The notes under the pieces were generated by a model. That model had not been told where the DNA came from, did no database searches, and saw only the letters and a program-made list of their open reading frames with translations. A stretch of 6,076 nucleotides of DNA from contig DATMZG010000085.1 of NCBI GenBank assembly GCA_035560415.1, forward strand, positions 1 through 6,076, read 5' to 3'. Source of the DNA: DATMXT01 sp035560415 (GTDB lineage: Bacteria; Bacillota; Clostridia; Oscillospirales; Feifaniaceae). Positions 1 through 5,679 of this stretch are shown here, piece after piece. Positions within the stretch are counted from its first letter, which is position 1, and the number at the start of each line of letters is the position of its first letter. Made by a program: the position numbers and the translations under genes.

Positions 1-35
1 TGTTTATATAGTTCATATATCTGGGGGCGATCTTG

Positions 36-632
36 GTGGACGGATTTGAAAAAAGAAGAAACGATAAGAAAAAAGCCATCATGCAGACGGCTTTAGAGTT
101 ATTCGATCAATACGGGTTTGATAAGGTGACCGTGACAGAGATTGCGGAAAAAGCTCATGTGTCCAAAGTATCGATTTATAATTTTTTTGAAAGCAAAGAC
201 AATCTCCGGCGCAACATTATTAAGGACATGTTGGATGCAAGCATCGAAAAAATAAAGACGTTGATTGAAAAAGAAGGAAGCTTTATTGAAAAAATTGAGG
301 AATATATTCAAATTCGCACATGGTATTATGGAAAATACAGCCTGCGGTTCTTTTTTGAGGCTGTAGAGGGTGATTCGGAACTGCGGCAATATCTTGATGC
401 TTTTAACGCTTCCAGCAAGCAGCTTATAATGACGTTTATTGGAAAAGGTAAACATTTGGGTATTTTTTCACCGGACGCATCCAACACCGCAATTGAAATC
501 TATATTGACATGATTCAGACCTATTTAACGCACAGCAAAGAAATTCGCGACAGGATTGAACGTAATCCTGAGCTGGTAAGAGAGATAAATATGCTGTTTT
601 TGGATGGTTTAATTCGAGGAAAAGAGCAATAG
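36..632 (+). CDS. TetR/AcrR-family transcriptional regulator
   Basis: This is a one-domain-plus-ligand-domain DNA-binding repressor of about 198 aa, the usual TetR family length. The N-terminal helix-turn-helix is clear: helix 1 around residues 11-27 (KKAIMQTALELFDQYGF), then TVTEIAEKAHVSKVSIYNFF with the recognition helix at VSKVSIYNFF, then SKDNL. The remaining ~140 residues are a helical, poorly conserved ligand and dimer domain, so the effector cannot be named. The start is GTG at 36 or TTG at 33. A G5 run at 23-27 serves as a weak ribosome binding site and lies 8 nt from the GTG. The later ATG at 81 would cut into the HTH. The gene is AT-rich with many AAA, GAA, ATT and TTT codons, unlike everything after base 960. 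It is followed at once by its own terminator. Its target is unknown; autoregulation or an upstream gene outside the window are both possible. Confidence 0.9.
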   Translation: MDGFEKRRNDKKKAIMQTALELFDQYGFDKVTVTEIAEKAHVSKVSIYNFFESKDNLRRNIIKDMLDASIEKIKTLIEKEGSFIEKIEEYIQIRTWYYGKYSLRFFFEAVEGDSELRQYLDAFNASSKQLIMTFIGKGKHLGIFSPDASNTAIEIYIDMIQTYLTHSKEIRDRIERNPELVREINMLFLDGLIRGKEQ

Positions 633-647
633 GCCCAACGAAGAAAC

Positions 648-689
648 AAAGGAGCCGTAACAGAAACTAAGTTTTGTTACGGCTCCTTT
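648..689 (+). terminator. Intrinsic terminator after the TetR gene
   Basis: A perfect 15-bp stem pairs 648-662 with 675-689 and begins 16 nt after the stop codon. The 12-nt loop can add four more pairs (AAAC with GTTT) after one bulged G. The stem itself ends in TTT and is followed by AT-rich sequence, not a long T run. Because the stem also begins with AAA, it could work in both directions. The hairpin is strong, but its T tract is short. Confidence 0.75.
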
Positions 690-982
690 ACATATAATTC
701 GTGCCTGTGGGTTCGCAGTTAGGTATGGCGTAATGGGCCATATTTGCCGATTGGGCATGTTCTGTTTTAGGCAAAGCCAAATCCGGCAGCAAATAGTCTC
801 CGGATTATGAATTATATACGCTCTTTCATTTGTTTTTGCCTACAATACATTTGCAGCCGCTGGCTTCCAGCCTATTTACAATACCGTTTGCCGACTATCA
901 AATGTTTATTTGAGATTACTACCTTATCATGTCGCCTAAAGGGGCGGTTATTTTGAAGCTCGGTCAGAAGGCCCAAAGCCCG
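690..982. other. Non-coding stretch with several small stem-loops
   Basis: No credible gene lies between the TetR terminator and the transporter stop codon. The stretch holds consecutive hairpins: TATGGC (724-729) with GCCATA (737-742), TTTGCC (743-748) with GGCAAA (770-775), AATCCGG (780-786) with CCGGATT (800-806), and GCTGG (859-863) with CCAGC (867-871). An 8-base direct repeat TACAATAC occurs at 841 and 877. There is no obvious terminator for the minus-strand transporter, only a weak CGCC/GGCG hairpin near 934-947. Composition is AT-rich up to about 950 and then switches to GC-rich. It may be an RNA, a decayed gene or plain spacer; the sequence does not decide. Confidence 0.5.
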
Positions 983-2239
983 TCACACGCCGACCGGAAG
1001 GCCGAGCTCGCACCGGCGCTTTGCGGCCTCGCGGTCGGCGGCAAAAATGAGGACCACAACCGCGGCGCAGATGCCGATGTACCCATACCAGGCCGGCAGA
1101 TAGGTGCCGACATGGTCGTAGACCCAGCCTGAGAAGGGCACGGCAATGGCCGAGCCCGCCATGCCGACCGAGGCCATGAGGCCGTATATGGAGCTGTAGT
1201 AGAGGTCGCCGAACAGCCGGTTGACGATGTAGGTGCGCTGGACGGTCTGAATGGCGTTGGAGAGGCCGAAAGTCACGACAAACAGTTTCGGCGCAAAGGG
1301 CAGCCGGGCGAAAATCAGCAGCACGAGGGAGGCGGCGAAGAGCCCGCTGCCGTAAATCGCCCCGACTTTGATGCCGTATTTGTCGTAGACGCAGCCGAGC
1401 AGAATTTTGCCGGCGATCAGCACTGCCATAGTGCCGGCGTAGATGGCGGAGGCGTTGTCGGACGAGTAGCCGATGTCGGAGAGATAGGCGATGACATGGG
1501 CTTGGGTGCCCATGCCGACAAAGCTGGTCAGAAAAGTGGCGGCGCCGAAAAACCAGAAGGCCGAGCAGTGGGTGGCCTGGTCGCGGGTGAAGCCGGTGCG
1601 CAGCGTCGGCTCCGGTGCGCGCTCGTCCACGCCGTAGGGCAATAGCCCTTTGTCTGCCGGCTTATCCCGCAAAATGAGCAGGATAGTGGGGACGGTCATG
1701 AAAAAGAAAATAGTGCCCATGACCCGAAAGCCCGACTGCCAGCCGTGGGCCTGCACCGACGCGTTGACGATGGGCACCATGAGGGAGGCGGCAAGCCCCG
1801 AGCCCGACAGGGAGACCCCCATGGCAAGCCCTTTTTTTGCGGCAAACCAGTTTGAGAGCAGTTTGGCCACCGCAATGGTGCCGCAGAGTCCCGTAGAGAC
1901 GCCGATGACGGCGGCGACGATGTAAAAATGCCAGACCTCACTCGCAAAGGAGTAGCCGAAAACGCCGGCCGACATGGCGAGGGCGCCGACCAGCATCGTG
2001 GGGCGCAGCGGTCGGCGCTCAAACCATCGGCCGATGAGGGGCGCCGTCAGCATGGAGCCGAAGGAGGAGAAGGTGGAATAGAGCGTAAATCGCGCCCTCG
2101 TCACGTCGAACGCCTCGCAGACCGGTTTGACAAAGACGCTCATGGAGTTTGAGATGACCCCGACGCAGGCGCCGGTCATCAAAAGACAGCCGGCAACCAT
2201 GACCCAGGCATAGTGGAATCGCGGGCCTGTTTTTTCCAT
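983..2239 (-). CDS. MFS transporter, oxalate/formate or monocarboxylate-type (paralog 1)
   Basis: This is a major facilitator superfamily permease of 418 aa with about 12 hydrophobic segments and a central cytoplasmic loop around residues 190-220. Diagnostic segments are FHYAWVMVAGC at residues 8-18, SVFVKPVCEAF at 34-44, WFAAKKGLAMG at 131-141, GSGLAASLMVPIVN at 146-159, GFTRDQA at 216-222 and a motif-A-like GKILLGCVYDKYG at 277-289. These patterns match the oxalate/formate antiporter and bacterial monocarboxylate branches, so an organic anion is the likely substrate; the exact one cannot be read. The start at 2239 has AAGGAAAGG about 10 nt upstream and lines up with the start of the paralog at 2573-3826. 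The frame stays open to an ATG at 2275, which has no ribosome binding site. The C-tail is short and basic. The gene is read toward the TetR gene and has no clear terminator. Confidence 0.88.
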   Translation of the reverse strand: MEKTGPRFHYAWVMVAGCLLMTGACVGVISNSMSVFVKPVCEAFDVTRARFTLYSTFSSFGSMLTAPLIGRWFERRPLRPTMLVGALAMSAGVFGYSFASEVWHFYIVAAVIGVSTGLCGTIAVAKLLSNWFAAKKGLAMGVSLSGSGLAASLMVPIVNASVQAHGWQSGFRVMGTIFFFMTVPTILLILRDKPADKGLLPYGVDERAPEPTLRTGFTRDQATHCSAFWFFGAATFLTSFVGMGTQAHVIAYLSDIGYSSDNASAIYAGTMAVLIAGKILLGCVYDKYGIKVGAIYGSGLFAASLVLLIFARLPFAPKLFVVTFGLSNAIQTVQRTYIVNRLFGDLYYSSIYGLMASVGMAGSAIAVPFSGWVYDHVGTYLPAWYGYIGICAAVVVLIFAADREAAKRRCELGLPVGV

Positions 2240-2284
2240 AGGGGCACGACCTTTCCTTCGGTTTTCCGTTTTCATGGAAGCGAT

Positions 2285-2318
2285 GCAATATTGGGGATTT
2301 TATTGCACAAAATATTGC
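2285..2318. promoter_or_regulatory. Inverted repeat in the divergent spacer (possible operator)
   Basis: A perfect 8-bp inverted repeat, GCAATATT at 2285-2292 and AATATTGC at 2311-2318, flanks an 18-bp spacer. A third copy of the core, TATTGC, lies inside at 2301-2306. It sits in the 91-bp gap between the divergent starts of the minus-strand transporter (2239) and the plus-strand small ORF (2331), where promoters for both must lie. No good -35/-10 pair stands out in either direction. The repeat could bind a regulator or form a hairpin in either transcript. Confidence 0.4.
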
Positions 2319-2319
2319 T

Positions 2320-2325
2320 GAGGTG
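2320..2325 (+). promoter_or_regulatory. Ribosome binding site of the 57-aa ORF
   Basis: GAGGTG lies 5 nt before the ATG at 2331. It is the main evidence that this frame, and not the overlapping frame opening at the GTG at 2323, is translated: in that other frame the same bases would form the start codon itself. Confidence 0.5.
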
Positions 2326-2330
2326 ATGAA

Positions 2331-2504
2331 ATGGACAGGCATACCACAGAGCACACCACTGAACACACCAACCGGGCAAGACCGCTGTTTCCTCCCGAAG
2401 TGCCGGCCACGTCCGACAAGCCGGAAATCGGCAATCTCCCGGCGGAGGGCGGGGGCGAAGAGATACTGCCGCCCCTCAAACTGCAAGATATTCAAAGCCT
2501 GTAA
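2331..2504 (+). CDS. Small hypothetical protein, 57 aa
   Basis: I do not recognise this family. The predicted protein starts MDRHTTEHTTEHTN, with an HTTE repeat, and continues as a Pro/Glu/Gly-rich, probably disordered chain ending ILPPLKLQDIQSL. There is no signal peptide, membrane segment or cysteine. Support for coding is a GAGGTG site 5 nt before the ATG, about two thirds of third codon positions G or C as in the neighbouring real genes, and a terminator hairpin starting about 18 nt after the stop. It lies on the strand opposite to both flanking transporter genes, divergent from one and convergent with the other. It could be a small regulatory or surface-associated protein, or a chance frame in a spacer. 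Homologs with conserved protein sequence would settle it. Confidence 0.5.
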   Translation: MDRHTTEHTTEHTNRARPLFPPEVPATSDKPEIGNLPAEGGGEEILPPLKLQDIQSL

Positions 2505-2513
2505 GAAAAACGG

Positions 2514-2564
2514 AAAAAACCGGCCGGCGCCTGAGTTCCAGCTTCTGCTGGGCCGGCGCCGGCC
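2514..2564 (-). terminator. Strong hairpin terminator after MFS paralog 2, probably bidirectional
   Basis: A perfect 10-bp GC stem pairs GGCCGGCGCC (2522-2531) with GGCGCCGGCC (2555-2564). A nested CCAGC/GCTGG stem with a TTCT loop sits inside it (2538-2551). On the minus strand the stem is followed by GG, then T6 (2519-2514) and a further T5, 8 nt past the transporter stop codon: a classic intrinsic terminator. On the plus strand it follows the 57-aa ORF and is trailed by ATTTTGATTT, a weaker T tract, so it may serve both convergent units. Confidence 0.85.
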
Positions 2565-2572
2565 ATTTTGAT

Positions 2573-3826
2573 TTACAGTTTCGCCTTTGCCTTTGAGGCC
2601 GAAATGTCGGCCGCGAGCAGAATGGCCATGATGAGGAAAATGACGACGGCGTAACCGGCCCAGGCCGCCATATAGGAGCCGGTTGCGTCATAGACAAAGC
2701 CGGAGAAGGGCATGCCGAGCGACATTCCCGCCATGTAGAAAGGGGAGGAGATGCCGTAGATTCTGGCATACTCGAGGTCGCCGAAGAGGTGGCTGACAAA
2801 GTAGGGCATCGGAATGGTCTGCATGGCGTTTGCAAGTCCGAAGATGACGGCAAAGCCAAAGGCGAGCCCCTTGTCCCGCCCGGCGGTGAGCAGCAGGACT
2901 TCGGAGGCCACGAAGACCGCGCACATGTACACGGTGCCGACCCGCACGCCGAACTTGTCGAAAATATAGCCGAGCAGCACTTTGCCGGCCATGAGCACCG
3001 CCATGGAGAGCGAGAACATGGAAGAGGCGAAGTCCGAAGTGTAGCCGACGTCGGTGAGGTAGGCGATGACATGCTGCTGGGTGCCCATTCCGACAAAGCC
3101 GGTCAAAAAGAGCGAGGCCACAAAGAACCAGAAGGCCGGCATGCGCACGGCCTCCGCCCGGGTGAACCCGGTCTTGCGGGGGGCCTCGCCGTCCTTGGCG
3201 GCCAGCTTTTCGGCGCCCAGCGCCGTCTGGCCAACGTCCTCCGGCCGCGGCTTGATGAGCAGCAGGATGGTCGGCAGCGTCAGACAGATGAAGATGACCG
3301 AGAGGGTGCGGTAGCCGCCGCGCCAGCCCGAAGACTCAATGATTTTGTTGACGATGGGCACCATGACGGTGGCGGCAAGCCCCGAGCCGGTGTAGGCGAT
3401 GCCGGTGGCAAGGCCGCGCTTGTCGACAAACCAGCGGGAGAGTAAGAGCGCAATCGGAATGCCGTTCATGAGCCCGATTAAAGTGCCGTTCATAATTGCG
3501 ATGGCATAGAACTGCCACAGCGAAGTGGCGAAGGAGTAGAGCATGAGGGTGCCGGCGCCGGCGCAGCAGCCGATGACCATCAGCCGCTTAAAGGGGTATT
3601 TCTCGAAAAATCCGCCGATGAAAGGCGCCATGACCATACTGCAGACCGATGAAAAAGTTGCGTAAAGCGAGAACTGCCCGCGGGCAACGCCGAGCGCCTC
3701 CGAGACCGGCTTGACAAACACGCTCACGCAGTTGGACGCGATGCCGATGCCCGCCCCAGCCAAGAGCATGCAGCAGCCCACGATGACCCAGCCGTAAAAC
3801 GGCCGGTGCTTTTGCGTAGCTTCCAT
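2573..3826 (-). CDS. MFS transporter, oxalate/formate or monocarboxylate-type (paralog 2)
   Basis: A 417-aa, about 12-TM major facilitator permease, clearly paralogous to the gene at 983-2239 over its full length. Shared blocks are SVFVKPVSEAL at residues 35-45, WFVDKRGLATG at 132-142, GSGLAATVMVPIVN at 147-160, KTGFTRAEAV near 218-227, AFWFF at 231-235, FVGMGTQQHVIAYLTDVGY at 244-262 and a motif-A-like GKVLLGYIFDKFG at 281-293. The N-terminal FYGWVIVG is typical of the oxalate/formate and monocarboxylate groups. An organic anion is the likely substrate but is unproven. The ATG at 3826 is preceded by GGGAGG, yet with a long 14-nt A/T-rich gap (AATATTAAAAAAAT), so translation may be weak or regulated. 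The gene has its own promoter, operator-like palindrome and leader hairpin upstream, and a strong terminator downstream. It is therefore a separate unit from paralog 1. Confidence 0.9.
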   Translation of the reverse strand: MEATQKHRPFYGWVIVGCCMLLAGAGIGIASNCVSVFVKPVSEALGVARGQFSLYATFSSVCSMVMAPFIGGFFEKYPFKRLMVIGCCAGAGTLMLYSFATSLWQFYAIAIMNGTLIGLMNGIPIALLLSRWFVDKRGLATGIAYTGSGLAATVMVPIVNKIIESSGWRGGYRTLSVIFICLTLPTILLLIKPRPEDVGQTALGAEKLAAKDGEAPRKTGFTRAEAVRMPAFWFFVASLFLTGFVGMGTQQHVIAYLTDVGYTSDFASSMFSLSMAVLMAGKVLLGYIFDKFGVRVGTVYMCAVFVASEVLLLTAGRDKGLAFGFAVIFGLANAMQTIPMPYFVSHLFGDLEYARIYGISSPFYMAGMSLGMPFSGFVYDATGSYMAAWAGYAVVIFLIMAILLAADISASKAKAKL

Positions 3827-3856
3827 ATTTTTTTAATATTCCTCCCTGTGCCGTCG

Positions 3857-3881
3857 AAAAAAAAGGGCGCAGATGCCCCTT
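3857..3881 (-). terminator. Terminator-like hairpin in the leader of MFS paralog 2 (possible attenuator)
   Basis: Read on the minus strand, AAGGGGC (3881-3875), a six-base loop and GCCCTTT (3868-3862) form a 7-bp stem with one G-U pair, and a run of eight T (3864-3857) overlaps and follows it. It lies about 20-45 nt after the predicted transcript start and about 30 nt before the transporter ATG. An alternative fold pairs GCAG and TGCC (3896-3887) with GGCA and CTGC (3877-3869) and uses up the left arm. The two folds exclude each other, as in attenuators. No known riboswitch or leader peptide is recognisable. Confidence 0.5.
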
Positions 3882-3905
3882 CCCGCGGCAGACTGCAACA
3901 AGGAC

Positions 3906-3934
3906 ATCATACCACATTGTATCTTTGGATACAA
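3906..3934 (-). promoter_or_regulatory. Predicted sigma-A promoter of MFS paralog 2
   Basis: On the minus strand the -35 box TTGTAT (3934-3929) and the -10 box TATGAT (3911-3906) are separated by exactly 17 bp. This predicts a start near 3898-3900, about 70 nt before the ATG. The -35 box and half the spacer lie inside the 3916-3935 palindrome, so a protein bound there would block polymerase. Confidence 0.6.
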
Positions 3935-3935
3935 T
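3916..3935. promoter_or_regulatory. Perfect 8-4-8 palindrome, probable repressor operator
   Basis: ATTGTATC (3916-3923) and GATACAAT (3928-3935) form a perfect inverted repeat around the four bases TTTG. It covers the -35 box and upper spacer of the minus-strand promoter for the transporter, the usual place for a repressor site. The size suits a dimeric helix-turn-helix regulator such as a GntR- or TetR-type protein. I cannot name the protein. No second copy is apparent upstream of the TetR gene or of paralog 1. Confidence 0.55.
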
Positions 3936-4034
3936 TGAGTATGGATAAAAAGGAGCCAAAAATAACGTTGGTATTTTGGACATGTTGTTGAGATGAATGA
4001 CAAACCCGCCGCCAAAAGATTCACAGTTTGGTGT

Positions 4035-4063
4035 TTGTACTGAGAAGCCGGACATGATATAAT
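4035..4063 (+). promoter_or_regulatory. Sigma-A promoter with extended -10 for the nfeD-stomatin operon
   Basis: TTGTAC (4035-4040), a 17-bp spacer, and a consensus TATAAT (4058-4063) preceded by TG at 4055-4056 (an extended -10). The predicted transcript start is near 4070, which gives a leader of about 50-60 nt before nfeD. This is the best promoter in the window. Confidence 0.75.
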
Positions 4064-4133
4064 AGTTACAACCCAAAAACCGACCGCTGTCCGGAACTCG
4101 CGATATTGGAGGTGCTTTGCCATATTTGACAAC

Positions 4134-4613
4134 ATGGTGCTGGTCTGGCTTGTGCTGACCGTCATATTCCTCGTGGCCGAAGGGCTGACTTTCGGGCTGA
4201 CGACGCTCTGGTTTGCGCTGGGGTCGCTCGTTGCGCTGCTCGCGGCTTTTATTCGGCTGCCGGTCCCGGTGCAGGTCATTTTATTCATTGTGGTTTCGGC
4301 GGCCTCCCTGCTGCTGCTTCGCCCCATTATCAACGGGGTGCTCAAGGTGGGCAGAGAGCGCACCAACGCCGACCGGGTCATCGGCAAGACCGCCCGGGTG
4401 ACCGAGACCATCGACAACATTCAGGAGCGCGGCCAGGTGCGCCTCGACGGCCAGGTCTGGACCGCCCGCTCCGACTCCGGGGAGTGCATTGAGCGGGGCC
4501 GCGAGGCCGTCGTGCTGCGCATCACAGGCGTCAAGCTCATTGTCAAGTCGGTCCCCGAGCCGCCGCCCGTCCAACAGGAGCCGCCCGTCCCGCAAGAGCC
4601 CCTTAACCCTTAG
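4134..4613 (+). CDS. NfeD family membrane protein with C-terminal OB fold
   Basis: A 159-aa protein of the short NfeD class (no ClpP-like protease domain). Residues 1-66 hold two or three hydrophobic segments, beginning MVLVWLVLTVIFLVAEG. A short basic linker follows at 67-80, and an OB-fold domain spans about 83-140 with the typical pattern GQVRLDGQVWTARSD and later GREAVVLRITGVKLIVK. The tail is rich in Pro and Gln with repeated EPPPVQ/EPPVPQ units. In the known NfeD-stomatin partnership the OB fold faces the SPFH protein, and the next gene is exactly that partner, 66 bp downstream. The start is uncertain. GGAGGTG at 4108-4114 is 19 nt from this ATG but 7 nt from an in-frame ATA at 4122, which would add four residues (M/I-F-D-N). 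The protein is probably a cytoplasmic-membrane component in membrane organisation or protein quality control. Confidence 0.88.
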   Translation: MVLVWLVLTVIFLVAEGLTFGLTTLWFALGSLVALLAAFIRLPVPVQVILFIVVSAASLLLLRPIINGVLKVGRERTNADRVIGKTARVTETIDNIQERGQVRLDGQVWTARSDSGECIERGREAVVLRITGVKLIVKSVPEPPPVQQEPPVPQEPLNP

Positions 4614-4660
4614 CTCTTCACTCTTAAGTTCTTAGCTCTAAGCTATTTTGTTCTTAGTTC
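4609..4660 (+). repeat. Degenerate short tandem repeat between nfeD and the stomatin gene
   Basis: The spacer is built from 7-8 base variants of TTAGCTC: CTTAGCTCT at 4609-4617 and again at 4631-4639, with CTTAAGTTC, CTTAGTTC and similar units between and after. It starts inside the nfeD stop codon and ends just before the ribosome binding site of the next gene. It includes a small TAGCT-CTA-AGCTA hairpin near 4632-4644. Its role is unknown; it may be a repeat family that slips or spreads in this genome. Confidence 0.45.
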
Positions 4661-4679
4661 AAAACTGGAGGTTTTGCAT

Positions 4680-5630
4680 ATGCCACCCATCATCGCAGCC
4701 ATCCTATGGACCGTTTTCGGACTGCTTGTCGTCGCAGTCGTGGCCTCCTGCATTCAGATTGTGCCGCAGGCCAAAGCCTACATCGTCGAGCGGCTGGGCG
4801 CCTATCAGGCCACCTGGGAGGTCGGACTGCACTTCAAAATTCCGCTCATTGAGCGCATTGCCAAAAAGGTCTCGGTCAAGGAGCAGGTGGTCGACTTCCC
4901 GCCCCAGCCAGTCATCACGAAGGACAACGTGACGATGCAAATTGACACCGTCATCTACTTCCAGATCACCGACCCCAAGCTCTACGCCTACGGCGTTGAG
5001 GTGCCGATGTCGGCCATTGAGAACCTGACGGCCACGACGCTGCGAAACATCATCGGCGACCTTGAGCTCGACGAGACGTTGACCAGCCGCGACCACATCA
5101 ACAGCAAAATGCGGCTCATTTTGGATGAGGCGACCGACGCCTGGGGCATCAAGGTCAACCGGGTTGAGCTCAAGAACATCCTGCCGCCCCGCGAAATTCA
5201 GGACGCCATGGAAAAGCAGATGAAGGCCGAGCGCGAGCGCCGGCAGGCCATCTTACAGGCCGAGGGCGTCAAGGCCTCCCAGATTCTCGTGGCCGAAGGC
5301 GAAAAGGAGTCGGCGATTTTGAGGGCCGACGCCTCCAAAATCACGAAAATCCGCGAGGCCGAAGGCGAGGCCGAGGCCATTCTGACCGTGCAGCGGGCCC
5401 TTGCCGACTCCATTAAGCTCTTGAATGAGGCAAGCCCCGAAGAGGGCGTCATCAAAATCAAGGCGCTCGAAGCTTTCGCAAAGGCGGCCGACGGCCGGGC
5501 GACCAAAATCATCATTCCGAGCGAAATTCAGGGCATCGCGGGGCTTGCCGCCTCCGTGGCCGAGACGTTGGCGCCAATTCCCGCGCCGGCCGTCAAGGCC
5601 CCTCAGCACAAAGCGCCGGAAAAGGAATAG
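4680..5630 (+). CDS. qmcA: Stomatin/prohibitin-type SPFH domain protein (QmcA-like)
   Basis: A 316-aa membrane-anchored SPFH (band 7) protein, close in length and sequence pattern to E. coli QmcA. One N-terminal hydrophobic segment (about residues 5-25) leads into the motif IVPQAKAYIVERLGAY. The SPFH domain spans about 27-190 and includes VKEQVVDFPPQPVITKDNV, DELTLSRDHIN-like DETLTSRDHIN, WGIKVNRVELKNILPP and MEKQMKAERERRQAILQAEG. A Glu/Ala-rich coiled coil follows (about 175-240, AEGEKESAIL, EAEGEAEAIL) and is used for oligomerisation. The end is an Ala/Pro/Lys-rich tail. The ATG at 4680 has GGAGG 8 nt upstream; a TTG six bases earlier is too close to it. These proteins form large rings or scaffolds in the membrane and pair with NfeD, encoded just upstream in the same operon. 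A terminator follows directly. The symbol is by similarity to the E. coli gene; the exact role here is inferred. Confidence 0.93.
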   Translation: MPPIIAAILWTVFGLLVVAVVASCIQIVPQAKAYIVERLGAYQATWEVGLHFKIPLIERIAKKVSVKEQVVDFPPQPVITKDNVTMQIDTVIYFQITDPKLYAYGVEVPMSAIENLTATTLRNIIGDLELDETLTSRDHINSKMRLILDEATDAWGIKVNRVELKNILPPREIQDAMEKQMKAERERRQAILQAEGVKASQILVAEGEKESAILRADASKITKIREAEGEAEAILTVQRALADSIKLLNEASPEEGVIKIKALEAFAKAADGRATKIIIPSEIQGIAGLAASVAETLAPIPAPAVKAPQHKAPEKE

Positions 5631-5645
5631 TGCAAAAAACACACT

Positions 5646-5676
5646 GCCGCCGGACTTCACGTCCGGCGGCTTTTTT
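5646..5676 (+). terminator. Intrinsic terminator of the nfeD-stomatin operon
   Basis: A perfect 10-bp GC-rich stem pairs 5646-5655 with 5661-5670 around the loop TTCAC, followed directly by T6 (5671-5676). It begins 15 nt after the stop codon. A textbook Rho-independent terminator. Confidence 0.95.
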
Positions 5677-5679
5677 ATC

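Noticed and set aside
5..19. TATAT-N5-ATATA imperfect palindrome upstream of the TetR gene as an autoregulatory operator
   Set aside because: Only five AT pairs per arm in AT-rich DNA at the window edge; easily a chance match.
807..956. A 49-codon + strand ORF (MNYIRSFICFCLQY...) in the gene-free stretch
   Set aside because: No ribosome binding site precedes the ATG, the composition is odd (many Cys and Leu), and it overlaps the hairpin region. A chance frame is more likely.
36..2239. The TetR protein as regulator of the adjacent transporter
   Set aside because: The TetR gene faces the 3' end of the transporter, not its promoter; it has its own terminator, has different composition, and shares no visible operator with either transporter promoter.
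2323..2571. An 82-codon + strand frame starting at a GTG and running through the small ORF region
   Set aside because: It is out of frame with the 57-aa ORF, its start codon lies within the GAGGTG site, its protein is very Arg/Lys/Pro-rich, and it reads through the strong terminator hairpin.
2789..3445. A 218-codon + strand frame opposite MFS paralog 2
   Set aside because: It is a shadow of the GC-rich codons of the real transporter: low complexity, His/Gly/Glu/Arg-rich, with no recognisable domain.
3917..3945. A second, + strand promoter from the same palindrome (TTGTAT, 17 bp, TATGGA)
   Set aside because: The -10 match is poor and the nfeD operon already has a far better promoter at 4035-4063; the -35 match is only a result of the palindrome symmetry.
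3941..4043. Two 16-codon + strand ORFs (3941-3991 and 3993-4043) as possible leader peptides
   Set aside because: Both lie upstream of the predicted nfeD transcript start, neither has a ribosome binding site, and nothing marks them as translated.
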